Of a stretch of DNA of 64,000 nt, positions 35,561 through 46,381 are shown piece by piece. The number at the start of each line of letters is the position of its first letter. Position 1 is the first letter of the stretch. Position numbers and translations under genes: made by a program. The notes beneath the pieces were generated by a model. The model was given only the letters and a program-made list of their open reading frames with translations. It was not told the origin of the DNA and made no database searches. Location: the NCBI GenBank assembly GCA_017165825.1, contig CM029379.1, forward strand, positions 24,530,459 through 24,594,458, written 5' to 3'. This stretch comes from Hepsetus odoe. Lineage: Eukaryota > Chordata > Actinopteri > Characiformes > Hepsetidae.

Positions 35561-36419
35561 AAAAGTTTAAACAGCTGTCTCATAGTCTGATACAAAAAAG
35601 AACAAAAAAAAACCATAATTACAGCAAAAGACTTTGCACATGTTTGGACTTCTATAGTCTCCAAACAGTGGTGCTTTATTTAATTTATTTTTTTAATTAC
35701 AAAATTAAACCAATAAGAAATAAAACTGCCCATTTAATTATTGGAAAAAACATTATATATTCTGCTATGTTGCTGGATATCCTCACATGAACTGCACATT
35801 TTAAACATTTTAATATAACCTGTAGTTGCTAAACAGCTCATTTCATTGCTGTGGTTGGGCAATTCTCTTTAAAGGTGGTGCTGGACTGTACAAGGCAATA
35901 CTTGTTAGCTATTGACAGCTTAGCCCTCTCGTCCATTACCAAAAGCAGTCGTCATTGACAACAGAAGTTGACAACAGACCTTAATCATTGCAAATGGTAA
36001 ACAACTAGACTTCATAAAGATTTCATCATTTAGCAACTTTCTGAAATCTGTTATGCCATAGCCTGCAAGACTGCTATTATAAAAAATTCAAGATGAGTAA
36101 AAAAAGGAATTTCAATGTGAGGTGAGCAGCAGAGCAAGCACGAAGAGAACGAAACTTGACATGTCAATCTCTCCATTAGAAATCAGGAGAAAAACAAGGC
36201 CTGGAGACATATCATTGATTTGACAGCATTACTCACTAATGGTTGATAGTGATACATGGGCTCAGAAATGAAATGAATCTTTTCATTACGTGCAAAAAAA
36301 AATATTGTAAAATTGTAAGTATTATAAAATAAAAATTCTTCTGTTATTTTTACATAAGATAGAGCAGGTACATTTTTGATTTATCTGATTGAACATCCAC
36401 CATTTGAATTTGTACTCAT

Positions 36420-36609
36420 GAAGTGAACAGCATGTCATTGTGAAACACCCCATACACCCCATACACACATCTGCAGCAGGGGGTAGCTATTGAAAGCACC
36501 CACGGAGCAGTGATGGGGACAGTACCTTGCTCAGAGTTACCTCAGGGCAACCTACAGGCCAGGGATTCAAACCCATGACCTTCCTAACCACAAGACCACC
36601 ACTGCTCCC
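36420..36609 (-). repeat. SINE-A, left member of a head-to-head pair
   Basis: Tail complement with GTCATTGTGAAACACCCC, then GGTAGCTATTGAAAGCACCC, GCAGTGATGGGGACAGTACC and head complement CTAACCACAAGACCACC. More worn than its partner at 36628, so an older insertion. Confidence 0.85.
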
Positions 36610-36627
36610 GGTGTATAATGTAAATTT

Positions 36628-36884
36628 GGGCAGCGGTGGCCTAGTGGTTAGGGAGTTGCCCTGCATCGGAAGATTGTGGGTTCGATTCCCTCGCAAGTAG
36701 GTTGCCCTGAGGTACCCCTGAGCAAGGTACCGTCCCCGTCACTGCTCCCCGGGCGCTTTCAATAGCTGCCCACTGCTGCACGGTGTTTGTGTGCATGGGT
36801 TAAAAGCAGAGGTCCAATTTCGTTGTGGTTCACGCTTGCTGTGCTGTGACCTCGCAATGACAAGGGTTGTCACTTTCACTTTTA
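36628..36884 (+). repeat. SINE-A, full length, right member of a head-to-head pair
   Basis: Starts GGGCAGCGGTGGCCTAGTGG. It has a perfect A-box pattern TGGCCTAGTGG at 36637 and a perfect B box GGTTCGATTCC at 36679. The body includes GGTTGCCCTGAGGTACC and CACTGCTCCCCGGGCGC, and the tail GACAAGGGTTGTCACTTTCAC. About 257 bases. Good reference copy for the family. Confidence 0.92.
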
Positions 36885-37878
36885 AATGTATTTTGATATA
36901 AAGAAGATATTTATGCAAGTGACCTCAGTATACTTTAGTATTCTGTGTTTTAGTGTCATGAAAAAATGAAACAGGTCTGTTATTGATCTTAATCAATTTC
37001 CTGTCATTCGTGTTATTAACAAAAACATGTATCTGAGAGAAAGTGGGTCACTGAACTATTCTGAGTTTTTCTTCATAGCTGTTTGGTTAATGCAACCTTG
37101 GTGAATAACAGTCACCATCCTGTCCTTTTGGCATTGACTATTTGTAAATTGCTTTTTTTTTTTACCGGCCCCTTTCTTATTGTTTGCTCCCTCTGGTCCA
37201 CATTCTTTTTTAAGTCTTTTATGCTATTTGATTTATTGCATGGCCTCGCTGTAGTTAGTATGAGCAAGTTACCATGAACACTACCACTGAATAGGATCTA
37301 ACAGCAGGGCACCAGTTCTTTGACTTGTGCGCTATAATTCTTTGTGCTGACATTAAAATGTATCTGTCCTGATAATTACAATCATCTCAGATTACTTGTA
37401 TGTGATTTATTTGAATTTATTGAGTACATACTAACATAAGTATCTTACCAAAGTGCCGTTGTGTGGAAAACATTAATAAAAGATGTGTGTGTATTTATAA
37501 AATGCTTAAGTAATTTTTTTCCCACAAAAATATGCAAATTTACCCAGAAGATATTTGGGGGAAATCAGACCTTTTAGAACCTGTTAAAAGCGTAACATTT
37601 CAATGAGACAATGAACAGAAACTACAGCCTGGTTGCAGTTATTAAAATTTGCCAGAAAAATTGGAAAAATTAAGTAAGTGCTAGGGGTAAAATGTGAATC
37701 CCTTCATAAATGTGGTATTTCAGCCTTTTATTTTAGAAAATGTATTAAAAAAAATTATAAGAAATAATACTCAACTCTCAAATGGGATAAGCTGACTGTG
37801 TTAATTATAACTGAACTTTTTTAAATTAAGTTTATTATTAAACTTTGGAGCTTTTGTAAGATGCATGTTCAAGGGCTG

Positions 37879-37879
37879 T

Positions 37880-37911
<32 letters not shown>

Positions 37912-37918
37912 TGTGTGT
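37879..37918. repeat. (TG)n microsatellite
   Basis: About 19 TG units with one interruption. Confidence 0.95.
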
Positions 37919-38149
37919 GATTTTGACAGACTCATACATGGGTTAAATGATTGAGAGAAAGCAGTGTTAAACATCTTGCTCACTCAAGGCTGAGTGTGAA
38001 TAACCAAAGATTGTGGCAGAATAGATAACCTCTGTTTTAGAGTAAATCATCTCTGAGATTTGCCCTGCAAATAGGAAATGTGTGTTACTAATCACAAATA
38101 AAGTCAATAAAAAATGACAAAAGTTGGATTTAGATTAAAATAAGTTGTA

Positions 38150-38182
38150 AAATTTGTAGAAATCCTCAATTTCTACAAATTT
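38150..38182. repeat. Perfect 14-bp hairpin abutting a SINE
   Basis: AAATTTGTAGAAAT, five-base loop CCTCA, then ATTTCTACAAATTT. The next base but one starts the SINE at 38184. The AAATTTA next to the SINE reappears after its tail, so part of the hairpin may belong to the target duplication. Confidence 0.8.
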
Positions 38183-38183
38183 A

Positions 38184-38457
38184 GGGCAGCGGTGGCCTAG
38201 CGGTTAGGGTGTTAGCCGCATGATCGGAGGATCGGGGGTTCAAACCCCTTCCCAATAGGTTGCCCTGAGGTTCCCTTGAGCAAGGTACCGTCCACATCAC
38301 TGCTCCCCGGGCGCTTTCAATAGCTGCCCACTGCTGCACGGGTTTGAGTGTGCATGGGTTAAATGCAGAGGTCCAATTTCGTTGTGGTTCATGTGTGCTG
38401 TGCCGTGACCTCGCAATGACAAGGGTTGTCACTTTCACTTTTTTCACTTTCACTTTA
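38184..38457 (+). repeat. SINE-A, full length
   Basis: GGGCAGCGGTGGCCTAGCGG head, B-box region GGGGTTCAAACCCC, GGTTGCCCTGAGGTTCCC, GGGCGCTTTCAATAGCTGCC and a tail with TTTCACTTT repeated (CACTTTTTTCACTTTCACTTT). Probable 7-bp duplication AAATTTA on both sides. Confidence 0.9.
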
Positions 38458-39584
38458 AATTTAATTTGTACAGTTTTTCAAATGTTTGGGTTGTCTAGTT
38501 GAAACATGCATGGATGTTCTTGGAAGAAAATCTAGAAGGCAGAATTTGTTTCTCTAAAATCTCAGTGTACTTTTCTATAAATTAATGCTGCCACAGAAGC
38601 CACCTTTGCCAAGGGCGTCAAAGATCCTGGATTTTGGACTTGCAAAAATAATCCTTTTCCCATGTGTGTCAGCTACTGATGAATGACGGCTCTTAACGCA
38701 GTGCCATCTGAGGGCTCAAAGATCAAAAGTGTTCAGTTTGCACAGCTTGCACTGAAATTCCTCCAGATTCCATGAATTATTTAATTATATTATACATCGT
38801 AGAGCTTCTTTCAGGAAAATTGTTTTTCAGATTGAGAACATCTGCCCATCTTTGCTCCTCAAAAACTCAGTATTTCCTGGATACTGCTTTTGAACGAAAT
38901 CATCAAATCACCTGTTGATATTATGTATATGAAATTGCATCATTTTTAAAGACTCATTACAAGCCTTAAATTGCCTCATCCCAATCTTTTTTGGACTGTG
39001 TGGCAGGCCTAAGGTGCAGTAATGGATGTATATAAATGAATGAAAAGATCTGAAAGATTATTATATTTTTGAAGAATACTTGAGCGCTGCTGAAAAATAA
39101 TTTTTTTCAAATAAGTTATAACATATTTTACACATTTTAATATTTATTTTCATTTGGAGCACGACTGTAAATAACAGGTTGAGGTTTGACTAAGTCATCT
39201 TAGTGCAATGAATGGTACCCCCCAATTTCTGTGTCACATTAATGGCAAGGCCTTCAGAGGATGATGAGAAGTCACATTATGTATGCATACAATGTTTATT
39301 CTAGTATTAAAATGTACCTGATTTCTATATATAAGTTTGAGAGAAAAAGACGATAAAAATAACATTGCATCTGATTTTAAAATCTGCTGCATAATTTAGG
39401 AATTAAAAATTCTAAGCAGTTAAATGAGAAATGTTTAATTGTAAAGAAAGTGCAACTTGTGCAACTTGAGTGGTGACGATAGGGACCATTTTATTTACTC
39501 CAGAGCCCAGAGACACCAGTGGATGTTCTTGTATCTTCTGAATATTTAAATGTAATGTAGCTGAAAAAATACAGTCAGGCCAGG

Positions 39585-39785
39585 GAGATGGCAGAGGAGT
39601 TCCTAACAAGATTGTTTAAAGCAATCTTGGAAAGTGAAAGGATGCCTAAGGACTGGGGAAGTGTACTGATATCAAGTTTCAGGAATAAAGGGGATGTGTG
39701 CAGCAGTAGTAGCTCAGAGAAATAATGTTGGTCATTCATAGCATGAACCTCTGGGAAAGAATTGTGAAAGCTAGGTTAAAAAGAT
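39585..39785 (+). mobile_element. LINE reverse-transcriptase fragment, 5' part of a split element
   Basis: Reads AEEFLTRLFKAILESERMPK, DWGSVLISSFRNKGDV and, after a break, LWERIVKA-like residues. These are conserved reverse-transcriptase motifs of an RTE-like teleost LINE. The element stops at the Tc1-like insertion and resumes at 42771. Confidence 0.8.
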
Positions 39786-40231
39786 ACACTCGAGTGAAAA
39801 AATTAGGACACCCTATGAAAGTCTATATGTTTTTGTAACATTCTTGGACATATGAATTTTTAATTTCAATTTTAACAATACTGGGAGATTCAAGTAATAT
39901 AACAAAATAATTTGAAAATAAATAAACTGAAGAAAAGACTTCTGTAAAATGTAATTCTACAAAAATGTGATTTCTGGTGAGGAATAGATTAGGACACCCC
40001 CCATCTTTATTCCCAAATAAAATGGCTCAAATCACACGCAGGTGTAGCACCAGATGTAGTCTACAAAACCCTAAAATGTAATCACAGAACCTACAGCTAC
40101 TGTTGGTGTGAAACTGCATGCCTCTACAATCAGAAAGAGACTTTACAACTCTAACTTGTATGGGAGGTGTGCAAGGAGGAAACCTTTGCTCTCTAAGAAA
40201 AACATCAATGCCAGACTGAAGTTTGCCAGAG

Positions 40232-41954
40232 TCAAGTCAAGTCAAGTCAAGTCAAGTAGGATTTTATTGTCATTTCAGCCATATACACAGTACATAATGA
40301 ATTGAAATAATGTTCCTCCAGGACCCTGGTGCTACACACAAGACAGCATCAGACACAACATAAGACACAAGACAACATAAGACACAACATAGGACACAAG
40401 ACAGGTCAACAAGTGCAGACAACAGACAGCACAACAGAGTACTTTCATCCTTAAGAGGGCCACAGTGTTATAGAACAAAGCAGCCCAGGTTGTTGGGCAA
40501 TGTAACAGTGTAACGGAGCAACGTTATGAGTAAAGTGCAGAGTGCAAGAAGAAAATAAATAGATAATAGATAGATATAGATGAATAATAAGAATAAAAAA
40601 TGAATAATAAGACATTAGCGGTTTAAAAGTCTGATGGCCAGAGGGAAGAAGCTATTTCCCATCCTGGAAGTGGAGGCCCTTATGCTGCGGAACCTTGTCC
40701 CAGAAGGCAGGAGGGAGAAGAGAGTGTGGGATGGGTGGGAAGGATCATCCACAATGCTGGTTGCTTTGCGGATGCAGCGAGTGATGAAGATTCCCTGTAC
40801 AGAGGGCAGAGAGGCACGATGATCTTCTCAGCTGTTCTCACAACCTGCTGTGGGGACTTGCGGTCTAAGACGTTGCAGTTCCTGTACCAGGTAGTAATGC
40901 AGCTGCTCAGGATGCTCTCGATGGTTCCTCTGTAGAAGAATGGAAGGTGGGAGATGGGCTTTCCTCAGTCTGCATAGGAAGTAGAGATGCTGCTGGGCTT
41001 TTTTGGTATTGGTGTTGAGGGTCCATGTGAGGTTGTTGGTTATGTGAACACCAAGAAACTTGGTGCTCTGGACTATCTTCACAGGTGAGGTGTTGATATT
41101 CAGTGGAGAGTGGTTCCGACATGGTCTCCTGATCAGACCCACCACGGTTGTATCATCAGCAAATTTGATGATGTGGTTCGATATGTGCTTGGCTGAACAG
41201 TCGTGGGTCATCAGTGTGAACAGTAGTGGGCTGAGCCCTGAGGGGCCCCTGTGCTCAGTGTGATAGTGTTGGAGGTGCTGCTACTGATCCTGACTGACTG
41301 GGGTCTCCCAGTCAGGAAATCCAGGATCCAGTTACAGAGGGAGGTGTTCAGGCCCAGCAGCCTCAGCTTCTCACTCAGATGCTGAGGGATGATGGTGTTG
41401 AATGCTGAACTGTAGTCAATGAACAGCATTCTGATGTAACTGTGCTTTCTGTCCAGATGAGAAAGGGCCAGATGGAGGGTGGTGGAGATTGCATCGTCCG
41501 TTGAGCGGTTGGGACGATACGCAAACTGCAGGGGGTCCAGTGAGGAAGGGATCTGAGACTTGATGTGCCTCATGACCAGCCTCTCAAAGCATTTCATGAT
41601 GATAGGTGTGAGTGCGATGGGATGATAGTCATTGAGGCAGGAGACAGATGATTTCTTTGGCACTGGAATGATGCTGGTGGTCTTGAAGCACCTTCTGCAC
41701 ATCCACTGAGCACACGACCTTGAATGTTGTGTGGACCAGCAGCTTTCCGTGGGTTGACTCTCATTAGAGATCTTCACACCTCGGCCGTGGTCAGACAGAG
41801 AACCTGGTCGTTTGGAGGAGGGATGGTCTTCCTCATTATTGTGTTGTTCACTGCATCAAACCGTGCATAGAAGCGGTTCAGCGCATCTGGGAGGGAGGAG
41901 TCACCGTCACAGGCAGGTGGCGATGTCCTATAGCTGGTGAGGGCATGAATGCCC
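40232..41954 (-). mobile_element. 5'-truncated LINE (L2-like) inserted in a Tc1 element
   Basis: On the minus strand it holds the end of a linker, the reverse transcriptase and the 3' UTR. The 3' end is a pentanucleotide tail: + strand TCAAGTCAAGTCAAGTCAAG, i.e. (ACTTG)n on the element strand. An 8-bp duplication TGCCAGAG flanks it at 40224-40231 and 41955-41962 and restores the Tc1 frame context. A microsatellite-like tail rather than poly(A) is typical of L2-clade elements. Confidence 0.9.
41211..41777 (-). pseudogene. LINE reverse-transcriptase domain (L2-like)
   Basis: An open segment of 188 codons with SIIPVPKKSSVSCLNDYHPIALT (fingers), DPLQFAYRPNRSTDDAI, FIDYSSAFNTIIPQHL (first catalytic Asp), FLTGRPQSVRI and LSTGAPQG. 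The frame then breaks. The second catalytic motif follows in another frame (IKFADDTTVVGLI near 41150), then TKFLGVHITNNLTWTLNT and KKAQQHLYFLCRLRKAHLPP down to about 40950. The ATG at its upstream end is not the real start; the endonuclease is missing because of 5' truncation. Confidence 0.88.
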
Positions 41955-42770
41955 TGCCAGAGAACGCAGACAAAGACCAGGACTTCTGGAATAATATCCT
42001 TTGGACAGATGAGTCTAAAATTTAATTATTTGGACACCAGAACAGAGGACATGTCTGGCATAAACCAAATACAACATTCCAGGAAAAGAACCTCATACCA
42101 ACTGTGAAGCATGGATGTGGAAGTGTCATGGTGTGGAGATGCTTTGCTGCAGCAGGACCTGACCATCTCACCATCATAGAATCCTCCATGAATTCTACCG
42201 TTTATCAGAGGGTGCTTGAGGAACATGTGAGACCATTTGTAAGAACATTAAAGCTGAACCGGAACTGGACCCTGCAATACAACAATGATCCAATACATAC
42301 CAGTAAATCCACCAAGGACTGGCAAGAAACTTAGAAATGGAGAGCCCTGGAGTCAAAGCCCAGATCTTAATCCCATTGAGATGCTGTGGGGTAACTTGAA
42401 ATGGGCTCTACATGCACATCATCTCACAGCTAAAATAATTCTGTATTGAGGAGTGGGGCAAACGTTCCTCAGATGAATGTCAGAGACTGGTAGATGGTTA
42501 CAAAAAGCATCTCACTGCGGTTATTTCAGCCTAAGGGGAAAACACTAGCTATTAGCGGGTAGGGTGTACCAACTTTTTCATCAGTTAGAATACACATTTT
42601 TGTTGGTAGCTTTTGTTTAATTAATAAATCAAGGTCATTTTTTGTTGTTTACTGGCATTTAAATCTCTTTCTTTTCCAGAGATAAATAAAAACAAGATCA
42701 GACATCAATATGTGAACATTTCTTAATAAAGAAGTAACTATTTGATATTTAACCCTAATTATTTCACATG

Positions 42771-43320
42771 ACTAATGAATAGTGAGCAACAGTATGATTT
42801 CATGCCAGGGAAAAGTAATACAGCTGCAGTGTTTGTTTTCCTGAGGTTGTTGATTTTTATGAAGGCAGTGTGACAGTGGTGAGGTCAGGAGGAGTTAAAT
42901 ACTCGGGGTCAGTTTTTAGAAGTTTATAGAATAGTAATGAGACGAGTTACATGTTACATGAGTTGGAGATGGTGGCGCTGACGAAAAGATGGGTTAAAGA
43001 TGCTATGATTTGTGCTGGGAGTGGCAAGGATGGACAGGATTAGAGGGACAGTTAGAGGTTGCACAATCTGGAGATAAAGTTAGAAAAGTGAGATTGGTTT
43101 GGTTTGGGCATTATGAATAGGAGAGACGAGAAGTATACTAGGAAAAAGATGGTGAGGACTGGGCTCCCTGGCAAGAGGAGAAAAGGAAGGCCTAAAAGGA
43201 ATGTAAATGGATGTTGTGAGGTTGGTGTGAATGAGGAAGAAGCAGAGGACAGGAAGAAATATAAAGCAGTGGTGTCCCCTAATAGAAGCAGCTGAAAGAA
43301 TAAGTAGACTAGAGCAGCAT
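42771..43320 (+). mobile_element. LINE fragment, 3' part of the split RTE-like element
   Basis: Resumes with SEQQYDFMPGKSNTA (compare EQ-GFMPG--T), then, after deletions, KRWVKDAMIC, DWFGLGIMNRRDEKYTRKK, GLPGKRRKGRPKRN, EEEAEDRKKYKAVVSPNRSS and a stop. GRPKR and EDxKKW are the C-terminal signature of this LINE. The palm motif with FADD is deleted. Confidence 0.82.
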
Positions 43321-43490
43321 TTCTCTCTGTTAACTGCCAAATTACTTTTGACCAAATTATGCCTTTACACTGCTTCTCTGCATTCTCAAGTTTTGCCAAC
43401 CAATTTCTCAAAACTGCATATGAATTCAGCCTTTTTGTTGACTTTTAAAAACTCATATAAATGCATAACTGTAAAATAATTGTCAATTGC

Positions 43491-43595
43491 CAGGGACTGG
43501 ATACGGCTGCCCACTGTTGCATGGTGCAGAGGATGCATTTCATTGTGGTTAAATAAGTGCAGTGTGTTCACAGTGGCAAATAGTCACTTTCACTT
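43491..43595 (+). repeat. SINE-A tail fragment
   Basis: ATACGGCTGCCCACTGTTGC, GAGGATGCATTTCATTGTGG and GGCAAATAGTCACTTTCACT. Head missing. Closest match to the fragment at base 1. Confidence 0.8.
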
Positions 43596-43854
43596 TATTC
43601 AATGTACAAATTCAATTTATCGTCTCTCTCACTGATACCTCAAATAGTGATCAATGTAGAGTTTGGTGGAGGATTTTAGACATAGCTTAAATAGGTTTAT
43701 TAAACAATACAAATAAAGTGGACCTGCACCATAATTTCAAGGTTGGCAACTGCAAATCCCTTCGTCAAGAGTAAAGTATGAGAGATGTGACATCTAGTGG
43801 CTGAAAATAGTACACCAATTCGAATTTTTCCCAAAAGATCCCATTGGTCTAGTG

Positions 43855-44022
43855 CAGGGGTGTCGAACTCCAGTCCTGGAGGGCCGGATTCCAGCACATT
43901 CTGGTGATTTCCCTCCTCAAACACACAAGTGTGAAAAACAAGTGTGAACCAGGTGTGTTTAAGAAGGAAAATAACCAAAATGTGCTGGACTCCGGCCCTC
44001 CAGGACTGGAGTTTGACCCCTG
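43855..44022. mobile_element. hAT-type palindromic MITE
   Basis: 168 bases with 42-44-bp terminal inverted repeats: left CAGGGGTGTCGAACTCCAGT... and right complement ...ACTGGAGTTTGACCCCTG. Both arms continue through CCTGGAGGGCCGG and CCAGCACA. Flanks GTCTAGTG and GCCTAGTG form an 8-bp duplication with one mismatch, the size made by hAT transposases. No coding capacity. Confidence 0.9.
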
Positions 44023-44405
44023 GCCTAGTGGTTTGAAGCAGATCATCTTCTCCATCATAATGCAAAAACACATATTGCCATCCGTTCTACAGTTCTTTAG
44101 CAACACAAAATGCTGTTCACTTTGGATTTGACTGACAGTATGCGTGGTTGCTATGCTATTAAAGATTTTAGAAGGTGTGGACTACTGGCAATTCGTTTAA
44201 AAAACAATATGGGCCATTTATGCCAATCATTCCGAATCATGCCAATCGGAGGTGAAAGTCCTGGTCCTGTGCCAGAGAATGATCCAGGGCTTTGTTCTGG
44301 ATGCGGGTCTCCTCTTCTGTAAAATAAAGTAAGTTAAGTAAATAATAAATAAATAAATAAATCATATATTCCTGCAAAATGTACATTGTTTGATGACTTA
44401 TATAT

Positions 44406-44594
44406 TTACATTTAGAGCATTTAGCAGACGCTCTTATCCAGATTACAAGGACAGTTCAGTTCAACTACAGGGCAATTCAGGGTTAAGGGTCTTGCTCAGG
44501 GACCCAGTGGTGGTAGTGCTAGAGGTGGGATTCAAACCTGGGACCTCTTGAGCCATTGGTCCATAGGCAAGTATCCCACCACTAGACCACCCTT
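44406..44594 (-). repeat. SINE-B, near full length
   Basis: Complement of the family: ACATTTAGAGCATTTAGCAG, ACGCTCTTATCC, GGGTTAAGGGTCTTGCTCAG, GTGGTGGTAGTGCTAG, AAACCTGGGACCTCTTGAGCC and CCACCACTAGACCACC. Confidence 0.9.
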
Positions 44595-44762
44595 TATTTA
44601 AGCCTATAAGGTCTAAAAAGGTTCTAGTGTCCAAATATGGAAATTACAGCTGGATGTCTCTGTTAGACAAGAGGGTCTGGCTGCTGAACACTGGATGACC
44701 TCTGCTAGGAGCATCTCCTGTGTTGGGCTAAAAATCACATGACCTCCATATATGCGCTGGGA

Positions 44763-44765
<3 letters not shown>

Positions 44766-44801
<36 letters not shown>

Positions 44802-44814
44802 TTTATGTGTGTGT
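44766..44814. repeat. (TG)n microsatellite
   Basis: TG repeats with a few TA interruptions. Confidence 0.95.
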
Positions 44815-45207
44815 TGCACATGCGCAGAATGGGTCTGCAGGTAGTACAGATCGCTCAGTGATAAGGACCTTCATGTGCACCCTGCCTGTTTTCCAGCCCC
44901 CCAGAGGGTCTCCCTAGTGTTCTTCAGTGAGACCCTCTGCCCTACAACAGTTAACCAGCTGCATTTTCAAACTTGGACACTAGATGGTGCTGACACCTTT
45001 TTATATACAGTTCATTCAGTTATATTTACAGAGAATATATATATATATTTCCCTCAAATACCTGAAACATTAGAATGAGAATTTCTTATCGAGGCTACTA
45101 TAATTATGCTAAATCCTAAGTATCCATGTCTGCAGGGATTCCTTGGCTGCAAAATTAGAGAAGAACATCATAAATTTCAAGTTCATAAAAAAAAAATCGT
45201 GTCGGGG

Positions 45208-45453
45208 TTAAGGGGCGTGGCCAATGGTGAACTAACCGTGATGTGTGGCAGAAAATCAACTTAGGACAAACGAGGCCTTGGTTGTTGTTAATTAAAAGGT
45301 TCATTACTCGTTTATTCTACAACTAAACTACCACGTACTCATTTCAGCTATAAAACCCACACAGCACTAGGTGATACTGACGATTACTGTCGGTCCCACG
45401 TGGCTTTCTGTTGCGATTCGCCGGTCCAATCGGAGCTGGGCCACGCCCCTTAA
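45208..45453. repeat. Unidentified element with 15-bp terminal inverted repeats
   Basis: TTAAGGGGCGTGGCC at 45208-45222 and its exact complement GGCCACGCCCCTTAA at 45439-45453, 246 bases overall. The interior has an AATAAA complement (CGTTTATTC, near 45310) and AGCTATAAAACCC. It could be a small DNA transposon or the core of an LTR on the minus strand. No flanking duplication is clear. Confidence 0.55.
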
Positions 45454-45747
45454 TGCCGATTTGCGCTTGGCTGTCACTTCAAAACTCTTTAGCCAATAGG
45501 AACACAGCACTGATAACCCAGCCCACACGAGAGATTTGTGCCAAAACTGCAAACAAAACTAGAGAAAGAGAAAGATCTGCAAAGTAATCGATATACCCGA
45601 AGAGAAAAACGATGCTAAAGATCAATAAGTTACAATTTTACAGGAATACAATTTCTTATTTTTCAGAAGATATTTATTTATAGATTACATTTGTGAACAT
45701 TATTTTCTATCAGATTCGTTATTTTGATTAAAGTTTTCTGTTTATTG

Positions 45748-46160
45748 AGGTTTGGGAGCTGTGGTCATGGTTTTTTGGGGTTTTGGCAGGAGTGATTGTG
45801 GGGAGCAGTGCAGGTTATTTGGGGACGATGGTGTTTTTGGGGGGATTTGGCAGTTTTATTGTGGTTCATTGTGATTTGAAAGATTTTGTGGTTGTGTTAT
45901 ATTTTTTGGTTTGCGAGTCATGCTGGCTGTTATTTAGTGTAGACTGGGAGTGGCTGTGGTGTAATGTGCTTTGGGGTCAGTGGTGGTGGTGTTCAGTGTG
46001 GATTTGGTGCAGGGGTGGTGTTATTTGTTTTTAATATGGTTTGGGAGCAGTGGTGTAAGTTGCTGTTGTTGTGGATTGGGAGTGGTTTCTGAGATTATTT
46101 GTGGTTTGGGACCAGTGGTGATTGTTTTGTTTTTTTTGTTTGTTTTGGAGCAGTGATGGT
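45748..46160. repeat. G/T-rich strand-asymmetric imperfect repeat
   Basis: About 400 bases very poor in C on the + strand. Recurrent units such as GGTTTGGGAGCTGTGGT (45749), GGTTTGGGAGCAGTGGT (46038) and GGTTTGGGACCAGTGGT (46103). The open frames across it are low-complexity artefacts rich in V, G, F and W. Confidence 0.7.
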
Positions 46161-46381
46161 TTTTGTTGCTTTTATTATCATGGTCGTGATTTGTGGGAGT
46201 CAGAAATCTTTCTTAAATTTTCTTTCTGAAGAGTCTCAAGGTTTTTTTTATATTAATATTTTTTTCATTATTTTCTGTTTGTGTGTGCGGTCTCAAGTAT
46301 TTTGTAATGCATGAACTATGCAAGTCCAGACTTATTCCTAATTTTAAGCAAATCAATAAAAAATGATGAAATTTGTAAATG

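Larger units (their letters stand above)
39786..42770 (+). mobile_element. Tc1-like element split by a LINE insertion
   Basis: Left end CACTCGAGTGAAAAAATTAGGACACC; the right end near 42755-42770 (ACCCTAATTATTTCACATG) is the worn complement. Left coding part (about 40095-40231): HASTIRKRLYNSNLYGRCAR, RKPLLSKKNINARLKFAR, the helix-turn-helix DNA-binding region. Right coding part (41963-42540): ILWTDESKI, LIPTVKHGCGSVMVWRCF, YNNDPIHTSKSTK and a worn PIEMLWGNLK. The LINE lies between them. Without the insertion about 1.25 kb, normal for Tc1. Stops and frameshifts make it inactive. Confidence 0.88.

Noticed and set aside
45783..46156. Two frames rich in V, F, G and W that resemble membrane segments
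   Set aside because: They arise from G/T-rich repeat composition.
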